Assembly (NCBI GenBank): GCA_003223295.1
Contig: QHYM01000104.1
Span: 1-64,000 of the forward strand
DNA length: 64,000 nt
Direction of reading: 5' to 3'
Source of the DNA: Acidobacteriota bacterium
GTDB taxonomy: Bacteria; Acidobacteriota; Terriglobia; Acidiferrales; UBA7541
Both the position numbers and the translations under genes were made by a program. Shown here piece by piece: positions 18,344 to 26,795 of the stretch. The notes under the pieces are model-generated. The model was not told where the DNA came from, did no database searches, and worked only from the letters and a program-made list of their open reading frames with translations. Within the stretch, counting starts at the first letter, position 1, and each line of letters begins with the position of its first letter.

Positions 18344-18662
18344 CTATGCAGGATTGCTCCTTTCGCACCTGGGGCGACCTGGTTCTGTGAGAATTGACTC
18401 CATCTCCAGAGCCTCAAGGCCCATTCCTGTTTTCGGCTTCGCCACACCTCGCACTACAGCAAGCATCTTAACGGTTTGGTCTTTGCGTTTCAGAGTAAGG
18501 CGAACCTTCGTGCCAATCTCTAGGAAGCCGCGAGTACAGGTCTAGAATCCCTGCGTGGGCCGCAAAAGGATACCGAATCGCATAACGCCGCTCACGCAAG
18601 CCAGAGTTCCTGAAGGGTTGGCGCTGTCCGATTCCATTAGAATTACACTTAGCATTTATCAA
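18344..18662 (-). pseudogene. Decayed PilZ-domain gene
   Basis: The first frame contains RERRYAIRYPFAAHAG, which matches the RxxxR start of PilZ domains that bind cyclic di-GMP. It then stops. A second frame from about 18530 to the stop at 18344 reads FLEIGTKVRLTLKRK, then KMLAVVRGVAKPKTGMGLEA, the second half of a PilZ barrel. The piece between, which should hold the DxSxxG motif, is shortened and frameshifted. The remnant lies about 50 bases downstream of the membrane-fusion gene on the same strand, so it was probably the last gene of the cyclic di-GMP operon. I am fairly sure of the domain and less sure of the exact start. Confidence 0.65.
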
Positions 18663-18712
18663 TTACAGCCAGAAATCGCTGAGTATCTTTGCCCCGGGCT
18701 GGACTTGTCAGC

Positions 18713-19813
18713 CTACTTAGCTCGATGGAAAATACTGGGGGTGTTCGATAGGAACTGGACCGTGACTCGAAGTCCAATGGGCAACGGTCGGGAATTATCG
18801 TCTAGATCGATCACTGCCTCCAGGATATCGCGGTCGCTTTTGTCGGAGGGGTCGCCTGTCGAGATACTCTTTCTCCCCATCATGTCGGACACCCTCGCGA
18901 CGGAGCCGGTGAGTTTTTTGCCATCAAGAGCATCGGCTTGGATTACCACTTTCTGCCCAACAGAGACTTTATCTACGTCTCTCTCGTCGATTTCCGCCTT
19001 AATGTGCCGCGTAGAAGTGTCCGCAAGACTAAAAAGTGGGCGGGGAATGACCGTACTGAAGGACTCGCCGCGTCTTGCGTACACTCTCAAAACGGTCCCG
19101 TCGATGGGGGCCGCGATGGAGCACTTGCCGATCCGTTCCTGTACAGTTTTGACACGACCCTCGGCCGCTGCTACATCAGCATCGGCACGCGCCGCGTCTT
19201 CTTGTAAAGGAGGTGCGGCAAGCAACTCCTCGGTTCGAGTGGCGGCCTTGAGGTTGGCATCGGCGACGTCGCGATCACGGACAGCCTGGTCATAAGCGGA
19301 CCTGGAGATCTGCTGCTTCTCGTAAAGAGCTCGCTGCATCTCCAAATGCGACTTGGCTTCTTCGTATGTCGCCCGGGCCGCCGCCGTTTTGTCGCTGGCA
19401 ATTTTCCTCTCTTCTTCACGCGCGCCACGCATAAGCCGGGCCTTTGCCTGGCGCGCAGCATCGGCTTCCGCAAGGGCGGTCTGTAAGCTCGCTTGTAGTT
19501 CATCACAAGCGATCTCACCCAGTAGCGTTCCTCTTTTTACGAATTGACCCTCTTTTACGTAAACAGCCTTCAAGACGCCGTCCGCGGCAGCTCCTACTTG
19601 TGTGGTCTCGGAGGCGCCCTCCACTCGTCCCGGGGAGGCAAAAATCACAGCCCCGGTGGAGTTGCCCAACAGTGCCCCGTGAGCCTCCACCGAATTCCTA
19701 TTTCGCGAAGTTCCCAGAAAAGCGACACCTGCAATAACCAGCAGGATCGCAAGGCCGCCGATGCCCCATCTACTGGATGCTCTGAATTCCTTCAATGACT
19801 CCAATGCTTTCAT
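18713..19813 (-). CDS. Membrane-fusion (HlyD/DevB-type) adaptor of an ABC exporter
   Basis: This 366-residue protein has one N-terminal membrane anchor (WGIGGLAILLVIAGVAFLG), a lipoyl-like half motif (DGVLKAVYVKEGQFVKRG), an Ala/Glu/Arg-rich coiled-coil hairpin at about residues 100-200 and a second lipoyl half with a beta-barrel domain (CSIAAPIDGTVLRVYARRGE). Such periplasmic adaptors link an inner-membrane ABC exporter to an outer-membrane channel. Its start overlaps the ATPase stop by ATGA (19810-19813), showing translational coupling. With the two genes upstream it forms a DevBCA/MacAB-like set. No TolC partner is present in the window. Confidence 0.88.
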   Translation of the reverse strand: MKALESLKEFRASSRWGIGGLAILLVIAGVAFLGTSRNRNSVEAHGALLGNSTGAVIFASPGRVEGASETTQVGAAADGVLKAVYVKEGQFVKRGTLLGEIACDELQASLQTALAEADAARQAKARLMRGAREEERKIASDKTAAARATYEEAKSHLEMQRALYEKQQISRSAYDQAVRDRDVADANLKAATRTEELLAAPPLQEDAARADADVAAAEGRVKTVQERIGKCSIAAPIDGTVLRVYARRGESFSTVIPRPLFSLADTSTRHIKAEIDERDVDKVSVGQKVVIQADALDGKKLTGSVARVSDMMGRKSISTGDPSDKSDRDILEAVIDLDDNSRPLPIGLRVTVQFLSNTPSIFHRAK

Positions 19814-20502
19814 AGAACGCTCACCTCTTCTTCGACCTTGCCATCGCAGAGAGTGACGGTGCGATCAGCGAATTTCTCCCATCGCCAATCGTGGCTGACC
19901 ACAACAACGGTTCTTCCGTGCTCGTCAACTTGCCTTCGAAGGATGTTACAGATATTTCTTCCGGCCTCGGCGTCCAGGGAAGCCGTCGGCTCATCTGCAA
20001 GAAGAATGGGAGGATTCCCGGCGAGGGCCCGTGCGATGGCAACTCGCTGTTTTTCGCCGGGGCTGAGATCGTCCGGCTCTTGATGAAGCTTGTCACCCAG
20101 GCCGAACTGAAGCAGCAAGTCTCGCGCCATTTCCTTTCTTCCAGAGGCGGCCGCATCGCGAATTTCGAAACCGAGCGCCACATTGTCCAACGCACTAAGC
20201 GAGTGAAAGAGGCGGAAAGCCTGGAACACAAAGCTGATCTTCTTTTGGCGAATGACGGTTCTTTCTGCCTCGCTGAGTCCGTTCACAGCGACACCATCTA
20301 CGAATACTGTTCCTTCATCGGGCGACAATAGACATCCAAGCATGGACAACAATGTAGTCTTGCCGCTGCCTGAGGGACCCATCAACAAGGAAAGCGTGCC
20401 TCTCTCGAACGTGAGAGAAACGTCGCGGAGAGCGCACACGCGAGCTTCCCCTTGTCCAAAGGACACGCTTGCGCCTTCGACTCCCAAAAAGGGATTAGGC
20501 AC
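19810..20502 (-). CDS. ABC transporter ATPase (DevA/MacB-NBD/LolD-like)
   Basis: This 230-residue ATPase has Walker A GPSGSGKTT, Q-loop FVFQAFRLF, signature LSPGEKQR (a Pro where most relatives have Gly), Walker B ILLADEP and H-loop VSHD. I choose GTG 20502, which has GGGAG about nine bases upstream and overlaps the permease stop by eight bases. An upstream in-frame start at 20550 would add 16 residues lacking family resemblance. It powers the FtsX-type permease encoded just before it. The overlaps on both sides show a coupled three-gene exporter. Confidence 0.9.
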   Translation of the reverse strand: MPNPFLGVEGASVSFGQGEARVCALRDVSLTFERGTLSLLMGPSGSGKTTLLSMLGCLLSPDEGTVFVDGVAVNGLSEAERTVIRQKKISFVFQAFRLFHSLSALDNVALGFEIRDAAASGRKEMARDLLLQFGLGDKLHQEPDDLSPGEKQRVAIARALAGNPPILLADEPTASLDAEAGRNICNILRRQVDEHGRTVVVVSHDWRWEKFADRTVTLCDGKVEEEVSVL

Positions 20503-21613
20503 GGAACACTCTCCCAGGCTCGACCGTGAGGGCGCTACGAACCGAAACAATCGATGCTAGTGAACACATGGCCAGGCTGGGAACGACCATAGCGCCGGGC
20601 AGCCACCAAGGTGCATGGATCCAAGGAATCAGAGATTTCGCGTAACTGATGCTTGGAATGACAGCCAGAAGGCCCAGCACGCTGCCGATTGCACCGCAAA
20701 TCAAAGCCTGGCTAAGAACGATGCGCGCCACGAAAGATTGCGAGGCTCCCAGGGCCTTTAATGTCGCGTATTCCTCGATGTTTTCCATCGTGTTCGCATA
20801 AATCGTTTGAGACACAACGACGAGACCTATCAGGAATCCCAATACGGCTGCCGTCAGAATCGCTCCTCCCGCTCCCGTTTTTATGGTCCAGTACATGCGG
20901 GACTTATGCGCAAACTCATCTTGAGTGAGCACATCCACTTCGGGGAGCCGCTGCTTTAGGCTTTGCTGGACCTGTGAGACGGGATATGCCTTGTCGATCC
21001 GCAAGAGAATGTACATTGCCTGGTCAGGGCCAGAGTCCATGTACCGGATGGCATTCCTGTACGAAGTGAATAGGAAAGGAACCCCCAGGAATGCTCCGTA
21101 GCCTTGTATCTCGCGTTCGATGCTGGCCCGGTGACGATTGATCTCTACTTCTGACGGGAGCGTGTTCACCTCAATCTGCTTGCGGTCGCTGACGTCATAG
21201 AGCACTGCATCAGGTGACATCTCCGCGGCGGACTCAAGCCGATTGGGAACCGGGAACCGCCTTCCGACACCAGGATCAGCCCCGACTAAAGCCACAACCT
21301 GCTGTTTTCCAATAGGCGTGCGGTAAACAGCAAAAGCCATGCAGACCCTGCTCGTATCCATCACGCCTGGCACACCGGCCGCCATCTCCCTCACACGGCT
21401 TTCCAATGCCGTTCCAAACTCAAAGGCCTGGACTCCCCTGGCGGTGATCCAAATGTCAGAGTCACTGGCATCGATCAACCTGGAGGCAGCCTGCAAGAAA
21501 CCAGACAGAAGGCTGCCTTGAAATACCATCAGAAATACTGCAAATGACACACCGAGAACGGTCACAGAAAAGCGGCCGCGATCGTGGAGGATGTTTTGTA
21601 ATGCGAGTTTCAT
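20495..21613 (-). CDS. ABC exporter permease (FtsX/DevC-type)
   Basis: This 372-residue inner-membrane permease has a first transmembrane segment (FSVTVLGVSFAVFLMVFQGS), a large periplasmic domain at about residues 40-250, and three C-terminal segments including ILTAAVLGFLIGLVVVSQTI and QALICGAIGSVLGLLAVI. This is the FtsX/MacB layout without a fused ATPase, as in DevC. It begins five bases after the stop of the GGDEF-EAL gene, so exporter and signalling genes look co-transcribed. The substrate is unknown; related DevBCA systems export glycolipids or peptides. Confidence 0.87.
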   Translation of the reverse strand: MKLALQNILHDRGRFSVTVLGVSFAVFLMVFQGSLLSGFLQAASRLIDASDSDIWITARGVQAFEFGTALESRVREMAAGVPGVMDTSRVCMAFAVYRTPIGKQQVVALVGADPGVGRRFPVPNRLESAAEMSPDAVLYDVSDRKQIEVNTLPSEVEINRHRASIEREIQGYGAFLGVPFLFTSYRNAIRYMDSGPDQAMYILLRIDKAYPVSQVQQSLKQRLPEVDVLTQDEFAHKSRMYWTIKTGAGGAILTAAVLGFLIGLVVVSQTIYANTMENIEEYATLKALGASQSFVARIVLSQALICGAIGSVLGLLAVIPSISYAKSLIPWIHAPWWLPGAMVVPSLAMCSLASIVSVRSALTVEPGRVFRA

Positions 21614-21618
21614 GGAAG

Positions 21619-23727
21619 CTATCTAGATTGCTCGCACATTTGCCAGGTCGGCTCTCCCTCCAACAACGCCGTGGAGTTTTCGGCCGACAGCGGTTTGGAG
21701 AAGTAGTATCCCTGCGCGTACTTGCAGTGCAGCTGTTTGAGCAAGGCTACCTGCTCAAGTGTTTCCACTCCCTCAGCCACTACATCCAGGCGAAGATTAT
21801 TCGCCATCGGCAAAATCGTCCGCGCGATCTCCATGCCTTCTCCCTCGTTCTGCATATCGCGGATGAAGGAGCGATCGATCTTTAACGTGTCGAGCGGAAA
21901 GCGGTGCAGGTAACTCAGCGAAGAGTAGCCGGTGCCAAAGTCGTCTATGGCCAGGCGAATGCCGATGGCCTTTATCTGTTGCAGCATTTCCACGGCCGCC
22001 GAGGGATCCGCCATAACGGCGCTTTCTGTGATCTCTAACTTCAGCGCACCCGGAGACAGCGACAGTTCATGCAGCAGCTTTCGAATGTCTACAACGAGGT
22101 TAGGCTGTAAGAATTGCTTGGCCGAGAGGTTTACGCTGATAATCAGGTCCTGACACCCATTTGAGCCAGTTCTCCAATCGCTCATCTGCCGGCAGGCTTC
22201 CCGCAGATTCCACCAGCCTAACTCGCGGATCAGGCCGGTTTCTTCCGCCACGAGAATGAATTCTTCCGGCCCAAGCAGTCCTCGAGTAGGATGCTGCCAC
22301 CGCAGCAGCGCCTCAAACCCGACAATCCGTCCGGAATCCAAAGACACGATCGGCTGATAGAAATTGCGAAATTCCTCGCGTTCCAGAGCGCCACGCAGGT
22401 CCGTCTCCAACTGCAAGCGCGCCATTACGCTGGCCCGCATGTCCGCGTCGAAAACTTCAAAGCGGGCCTTACCCAAAGATTTGGCCCGATACATAGCCGT
22501 GTCCGCGTCGCGAAGCATGTCCTCCGGCTCGTCGTAGGCCGAATTGCTCAAGGCGATTCCGATGCTTACCGACGTGAATACCTCTTTCCCACCCAAGATG
22601 AACGGAGGGGCTAATGCCTTCATCAATCGATCCGCAGCGCTCTTGGCATCATTGGGATCCTTAAGATCGTCGAGGAGCACAGTGAACTCATCCCCGCCGA
22701 GGCGCGCCACAGTGAACGATTCTCCCAGACGGGCCACGGTGTCCGTGGAACGCAAGCATTTTTCCAGGCGATTAGCCACTCCGAGCAAGAGCTGGTCGCC
22801 GATCAGATGGCCCATGCTGTCGTTGATCATTTTGAAGCCGTCAAGATCCAGAAACAGAATCGCGAACAAGGCGTCCTTACGCCTCTTTGCGTGTTTGATG
22901 AGCCGCCCAAGCCGGTCTATGAAAAGCAGCCGGTTGGGCAGCCCAGTCAGAGGATCGGATACCTTTCGCTCGGTGATGTCGGTCTGCGAGCCTGCCATTC
23001 GCAGGGTTTTTCCCGAATCGCCGAATACCGCGAGCCCCCTATTCAACATCCACCGAAATGTTCCGTCTTTGTGGAGCATCCGATGCTCGCTCTCGAAGTG
23101 AGGCGTCGAGCCATTGCGATGGGCGGTTATCTCTTCTTTCACCCTTTTTCGATCGGCGTCATGAATCCGGTTGAACCATTCTTCCGGACCGTTGCCGATT
23201 TCATTTTCGTGCCAGCCCAGCATGGCTTTCCATCGCGGCGAGTAATACACGTGTCCCGTCTGAATATTCCAATCCCAAAGACCATCATTGGCCCCGCGCG
23301 CCGCCAAAGCGTACCGTTCTTCACTCTCTCTCAGTGCTTCCTGCGCTCGCTTGTGCGACAACTGAGTTCCGATGCGGGCAAGCGCCACCGGAAGGTCCAC
23401 TGGTTTCGTCAGATAATCGTTTGCTCCCAGATTCAGGGCCTTGACGACGTCTTCGCTTTGACTCTTCGCCGTCACCATAATGATCGGGAGATCAACGGGC
23501 GAATGGCTTTCGCGCAGAGTTTTCAGCGCATCAAGGCCGCTGATCTCCGGCATCTCGATATCGAGAAGTACCAGGTCCACGGTGTTTTGTTTGACGCGTT
23601 GCATGAGCTGCTCTGCACTTTCCACGACGTCAACCAGATAGCCACTGCGCGCCAGCCGGCGGGCAAGCATATCCCGGTTCATTTCGTTGTCATCCACAAT
23701 TAGCAAACGGCTTTGCAGTGAGCTCAT
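21619..23727 (-). CDS. REC-PAS-GGDEF-EAL cyclic di-GMP signalling protein
   Basis: This 702-residue cytoplasmic protein has a receiver domain at residues 1-125 with phospho-acceptor Asp56 in LLDIEMP and the lysine in MVTAKS. It then has a PAS domain at about 145-255, GGDEF at about 260-430 with intact ARLGGDEFTVLL, and EAL at about 440-690 with GFEALLRWQHP, DDFGTGYSSLSYL and KIDRSFI. Both synthesis and breakdown sites for cyclic di-GMP look complete, so the net activity cannot be told. Just before GGDEF a nine-residue near-duplication (TVARLGESF, then TVARLGGDEF) is inserted. The start overlaps the upstream receiver gene by ATGA. Confidence 0.93.
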   Translation of the reverse strand: MSSLQSRLLIVDDNEMNRDMLARRLARSGYLVDVVESAEQLMQRVKQNTVDLVLLDIEMPEISGLDALKTLRESHSPVDLPIIMVTAKSQSEDVVKALNLGANDYLTKPVDLPVALARIGTQLSHKRAQEALRESEERYALAARGANDGLWDWNIQTGHVYYSPRWKAMLGWHENEIGNGPEEWFNRIHDADRKRVKEEITAHRNGSTPHFESEHRMLHKDGTFRWMLNRGLAVFGDSGKTLRMAGSQTDITERKVSDPLTGLPNRLLFIDRLGRLIKHAKRRKDALFAILFLDLDGFKMINDSMGHLIGDQLLLGVANRLEKCLRSTDTVARLGESFTVARLGGDEFTVLLDDLKDPNDAKSAADRLMKALAPPFILGGKEVFTSVSIGIALSNSAYDEPEDMLRDADTAMYRAKSLGKARFEVFDADMRASVMARLQLETDLRGALEREEFRNFYQPIVSLDSGRIVGFEALLRWQHPTRGLLGPEEFILVAEETGLIRELGWWNLREACRQMSDWRTGSNGCQDLIISVNLSAKQFLQPNLVVDIRKLLHELSLSPGALKLEITESAVMADPSAAVEMLQQIKAIGIRLAIDDFGTGYSSLSYLHRFPLDTLKIDRSFIRDMQNEGEGMEIARTILPMANNLRLDVVAEGVETLEQVALLKQLHCKYAQGYYFSKPLSAENSTALLEGEPTWQMCEQSR

Positions 23728-24101
23728 GACGATTGCCTCACAACGAGCAAGTTCTCGATTTTGTCGCTCAGGCGCACAAATTCGACTGGCTTGGTATCGT
23801 AATCATCGCATCCGGCTTCGAATGCCTTTTCGCGGTCACTGACCAAGGCGTGCGCCGTCAGAACGATGATTGGAATATGGCAGGTGGATCCAGTGGCCTT
23901 CAGGAGGCGGGTTACTTCCCAACCATCCATAACCGGGAGGCTTAGATCCATTAGAATGAGATCTGGTCTTTCGGAGCGGGCCATCAAATATCCTTGCCTG
24001 CCGTCTTGCGCCAACACTACTCGATAACCTTTTTTCTCCAAGCGTCTGGATAGCATGTCCCGGTTCATTTCGTTGTCTTCCACGAGCAAGATTTTTGGCA
24101 T
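23724..24101 (-). CDS. Stand-alone response-regulator receiver protein
   Basis: This 125-residue single receiver domain has the acidic pair ED at 8-9, phospho-acceptor Asp52 in LILMDLSLPVMDGWE, Thr in VLTAHA and the lysine in DTKPVE. It has no output domain. I start at ATG 24101, preceded by GAGG; an upstream in-frame start at 24257 would run into the histidine kinase gene. Placed between the hybrid kinase and the GGDEF-EAL protein, it probably relays phosphate between them, which is inference from order and coupling. Confidence 0.9.
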   Translation of the reverse strand: MPKILLVEDNEMNRDMLSRRLEKKGYRVVLAQDGRQGYLMARSERPDLILMDLSLPVMDGWEVTRLLKATGSTCHIPIIVLTAHALVSDREKAFEAGCDDYDTKPVEFVRLSDKIENLLVVRQSS

Positions 24102-24105
24102 GAAG

Positions 24106-26160
24106 TTAGTGCCTCCTCGGTCCAACGGCCTCGGGTTTTCGTGAGTTTTTCTGGCCTTTAGAGGGCCAGTTGGCTGGGAGCGCACTGGCTTTTTCGAGTG
24201 TAGAAAGGCGGACAGCACGGTGTTTTTCAATGAGAGTGACAAGCCGTTCGCGGTCAACCGGCTTAATTAGATAACTAGAGGCGCCCAAATCCCGCCCCAT
24301 AGCCTCGTTGTCGACGATGGTTACCATGATGACCGGAATTTCCGCCAAGTCAGAATCGGCTTTGAGTTTGTTGAGAACCGTCCAGCCATCCCAATCCGGC
24401 ATGATGACGTCCAGCGTAATCACCAACGGGTGAATTTGTTTTGCAAGCCGCAGACCTTCTTCTCCGCTCGAAGCAGCGACTACCCGGAACCCAAGCTTTG
24501 TCAGGGATCGCGACATAAGGTCGCGAACCGCCAAATCGTCATCAATCACCAGGATCGTGTCCGAATCCGGCTTGACCTCCGACGACGCGCCGGCATTGAC
24601 TGTTTCAGGTGATTGCGTGTTTTCGGGATGCTCGCCCGCTGCCTGAACCGGCAGGTGCACCGTAAACACGGACCCCTGACCGGGCGCGCTCTCCACCATG
24701 ATGCGTCCCTTCATCAACTGAACAAATCGGTGGCTGATCGCGAGCCCTAGCCCAGTCCCACCATATTTTCGTGCAATCGAAATATCGGCTTGAGTGAACT
24801 CGTGAAACAGGTTTTCCTGTTGCTCGGCAGTTATTCCGATGCCTGTGTCGCCGACTCGGAACTGAATCCAGTCTTGACCCGCGTTTGGGACGCGGTTCAC
24901 ATCCAGCAAGATCGTGCCGTGATCGGTGAATTTGCAGGCGTTACTCAGCAGGTTCAGCAGGATTTGGCGAACTTTTGTGACGTCAGCCCGCATCACGCCG
25001 ATGTTCTGCGGCATACGAAGCTGGAATTCATTTGCGTTCTTCGCTATCGCTGGTTTGAGGGTCATAACGATTTCCTCAATCATGTCTGCGATGCCGAAGG
25101 CTTCGATGTTGAGCTGCATCTTGCCGGCTTCAATTTTGGACAGGTCGAGGACGTCATTGATTAGAGCTAAGAGGTGTTTGCCGGCCGCCTGAATTTTTTG
25201 GAGATCCCGGACATTCGAAATCTTGCCCAAATCTTGCACTTCTTCTTCCAACATTTCGCTGTATCCGATAATTGCGTTGAGCGGCGTGCGCAGTTCGTGG
25301 CTCATATTCGCGAGGAACGCGCTCTTGGCGCGGCTAGCCTGCTCCGCAGCTTGCTTTGCAGTGAGCAGTTCTTCTTGAGTGCGCTTGCGATGGACAATCT
25401 CCACTTCCAACTCATGCGTGCTTGTCTGAAGTTCATTGTTGGCGCGCTGCAACGCCGAGTCACGCAGTTGGATTTCGGATAGCATGGTGTTGAAACCGTC
25501 GATGAGCCTTCCAATTTCGTCGCCGTAAAAGCGCGTAGCTCGAATTTCGTAGTTCTTGTTGGAGGACACCATTCTCATGGTGTCCTCCAAATGCAGAATG
25601 GGCTTGGAGATCAGTTTCTGCAGCTTGGAGGAGAGCAGCAACGCCAGAGAACCGCAAATCAACACAACCACAATAATGATGCCCGTGTATCGTTTGGCGC
25701 GGGTATTCCACTGGCGCATGTCCGAAAGCAGGAACAAAGTTCCCACACGCTCGCCGTTCATCGTCACTTGCTCGAAGACCTGAAGATAGCCGTCCTCAAA
25801 GCGGTAGCCGTTTTGTTGCGAGCGGGAAGGAAGTGAGGGTGGCAGGCTCTTATTCGCGCGGAAATAGTGCGCAAATACTTTTCCTTCCGGACTGTATAGC
25901 GAGGCTGCCACGATGTCTTCCTTGGCCTTAAGGGCTGACAGGGTTGCGGTTGCGGCAGACTCATCTTTGAACGCCATCGCGGCGCCACTGTTGAATCCGA
26001 TAATCTCCGCCTGGGTCATGAGGTCCTGGCTGAGCTGGCGGCGAAAGGACATCAGGTCGTAGATGAGGAAGCTGACCGAGGAGAGGACCAAGGCCAAGCT
26101 GCTGGTCAGCATGGTGATCAGCATCAGTTTCCGCTTGATGGATAGGTTCTGAAGGTTCAT
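24106..26160 (-). CDS. Hybrid histidine kinase with CHASE8-like periplasmic sensor
   Basis: This 684-residue membrane kinase has transmembrane segments at about 12-32 and 155-175 that flank a periplasmic region resembling CHASE8 (SFRRQLSQDLMTQAEIIGFN). HAMP follows at about 178-230, a coiled linker, HisKA with NMSHELRTPLNAIIGY (phospho-His in SHELR), an ATPase domain with N-box NLLSNACKF and G-boxes DTGIGI and GGTGLGL, and a C-terminal receiver with VITLDVIMPDWDG. CHASE8-HAMP is also the input part of YfiN, the known partner of YfiR. Here YfiR is encoded directly upstream and overlaps by four bases, so YfiR probably regulates this kinase in the periplasm. Confidence 0.92.
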   Translation of the reverse strand: MNLQNLSIKRKLMLITMLTSSLALVLSSVSFLIYDLMSFRRQLSQDLMTQAEIIGFNSGAAMAFKDESAATATLSALKAKEDIVAASLYSPEGKVFAHYFRANKSLPPSLPSRSQQNGYRFEDGYLQVFEQVTMNGERVGTLFLLSDMRQWNTRAKRYTGIIIVVVLICGSLALLLSSKLQKLISKPILHLEDTMRMVSSNKNYEIRATRFYGDEIGRLIDGFNTMLSEIQLRDSALQRANNELQTSTHELEVEIVHRKRTQEELLTAKQAAEQASRAKSAFLANMSHELRTPLNAIIGYSEMLEEEVQDLGKISNVRDLQKIQAAGKHLLALINDVLDLSKIEAGKMQLNIEAFGIADMIEEIVMTLKPAIAKNANEFQLRMPQNIGVMRADVTKVRQILLNLLSNACKFTDHGTILLDVNRVPNAGQDWIQFRVGDTGIGITAEQQENLFHEFTQADISIARKYGGTGLGLAISHRFVQLMKGRIMVESAPGQGSVFTVHLPVQAAGEHPENTQSPETVNAGASSEVKPDSDTILVIDDDLAVRDLMSRSLTKLGFRVVAASSGEEGLRLAKQIHPLVITLDVIMPDWDGWTVLNKLKADSDLAEIPVIMVTIVDNEAMGRDLGASSYLIKPVDRERLVTLIEKHRAVRLSTLEKASALPANWPSKGQKNSRKPEAVGPRRH

Positions 26161-26747
26161 TCAGACTTCCTTCCATCGGCGGATTGCGGGACGATCCTCG
26201 CAAGCGCTAGCAACCGGGAACTGATATTCAAATTCGCTTGTTTCGCGGCTTCGATGTTGACCTCGAAGCGAACCTTGTTGTCCTGCAATGTGAGATTGAT
26301 GATGCCGCCACGTGTAGCGAACCCAGGTGTTTCTCCAATAGTCAGAATGGGCAACCACTTCACCATGTTGAACAGGTCGGGGATATGTTCTTTTTCGGAC
26401 GAGCTAACGAACAGGATGTTGCAGTCTTTGAGATCCTTAAGATCCTTGCCCCATTTCAGGCGTTTAACCACCAGATTGCGTCCGTCAAGTTTCTTATTTT
26501 CGACAACCCGATCGATGGTCGTTCCGAAGGGATCGGTTCCCAAGATGCCGATTACGATTGGAGAGTCCGCCTGGGAAAAAACCACCGAGGGCCATTGCAC
26601 CAACTGGGCAAAGTTGTAGATAAAGCCTGCCTTGATCAAGTACTCGGAGGACGCCGCCGAATCCGAAGATTGTGCGTTGGCCCCCAAGGCCAGGCTCAAA
26701 CAGAGCAGAACCGCGACTGTTAGCCGCGATCGTCTCATGAGCGCCAT
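26157..26747 (-). CDS. YfiR-family periplasmic protein (DUF4154)
   Basis: This protein has about 196 residues, with a signal peptide (MRRSRLTVAVLLCLSLALGA) and the YfiR core, including YLIKAGFIYNFAQLVQWP, ILGTDPFG, CNILFVSSSE and LTIGETPGFATRGGIINLTL. In Pseudomonas, YfiR restrains the diguanylate cyclase YfiN through its CHASE8 domain. Here the adjacent coupled gene is a CHASE8-like kinase. The start is uncertain: ATG 26747 or 26738 best fits the signal peptide, while 26783 is also open. Conserved cysteines of some YfiR proteins are not obvious, apart from one in DCNILFV. Confidence 0.85.
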   Translation of the reverse strand: MALMRRSRLTVAVLLCLSLALGANAQSSDSAASSEYLIKAGFIYNFAQLVQWPSVVFSQADSPIVIGILGTDPFGTTIDRVVENKKLDGRNLVVKRLKWGKDLKDLKDCNILFVSSSEKEHIPDLFNMVKWLPILTIGETPGFATRGGIINLTLQDNKVRFEVNIEAAKQANLNISSRLLALARIVPQSADGRKSE

Positions 26748-26795
26748 TCCCGAATGGAAGTAATCGTCATTCCCCATGACCACCAGACGAGCAAC

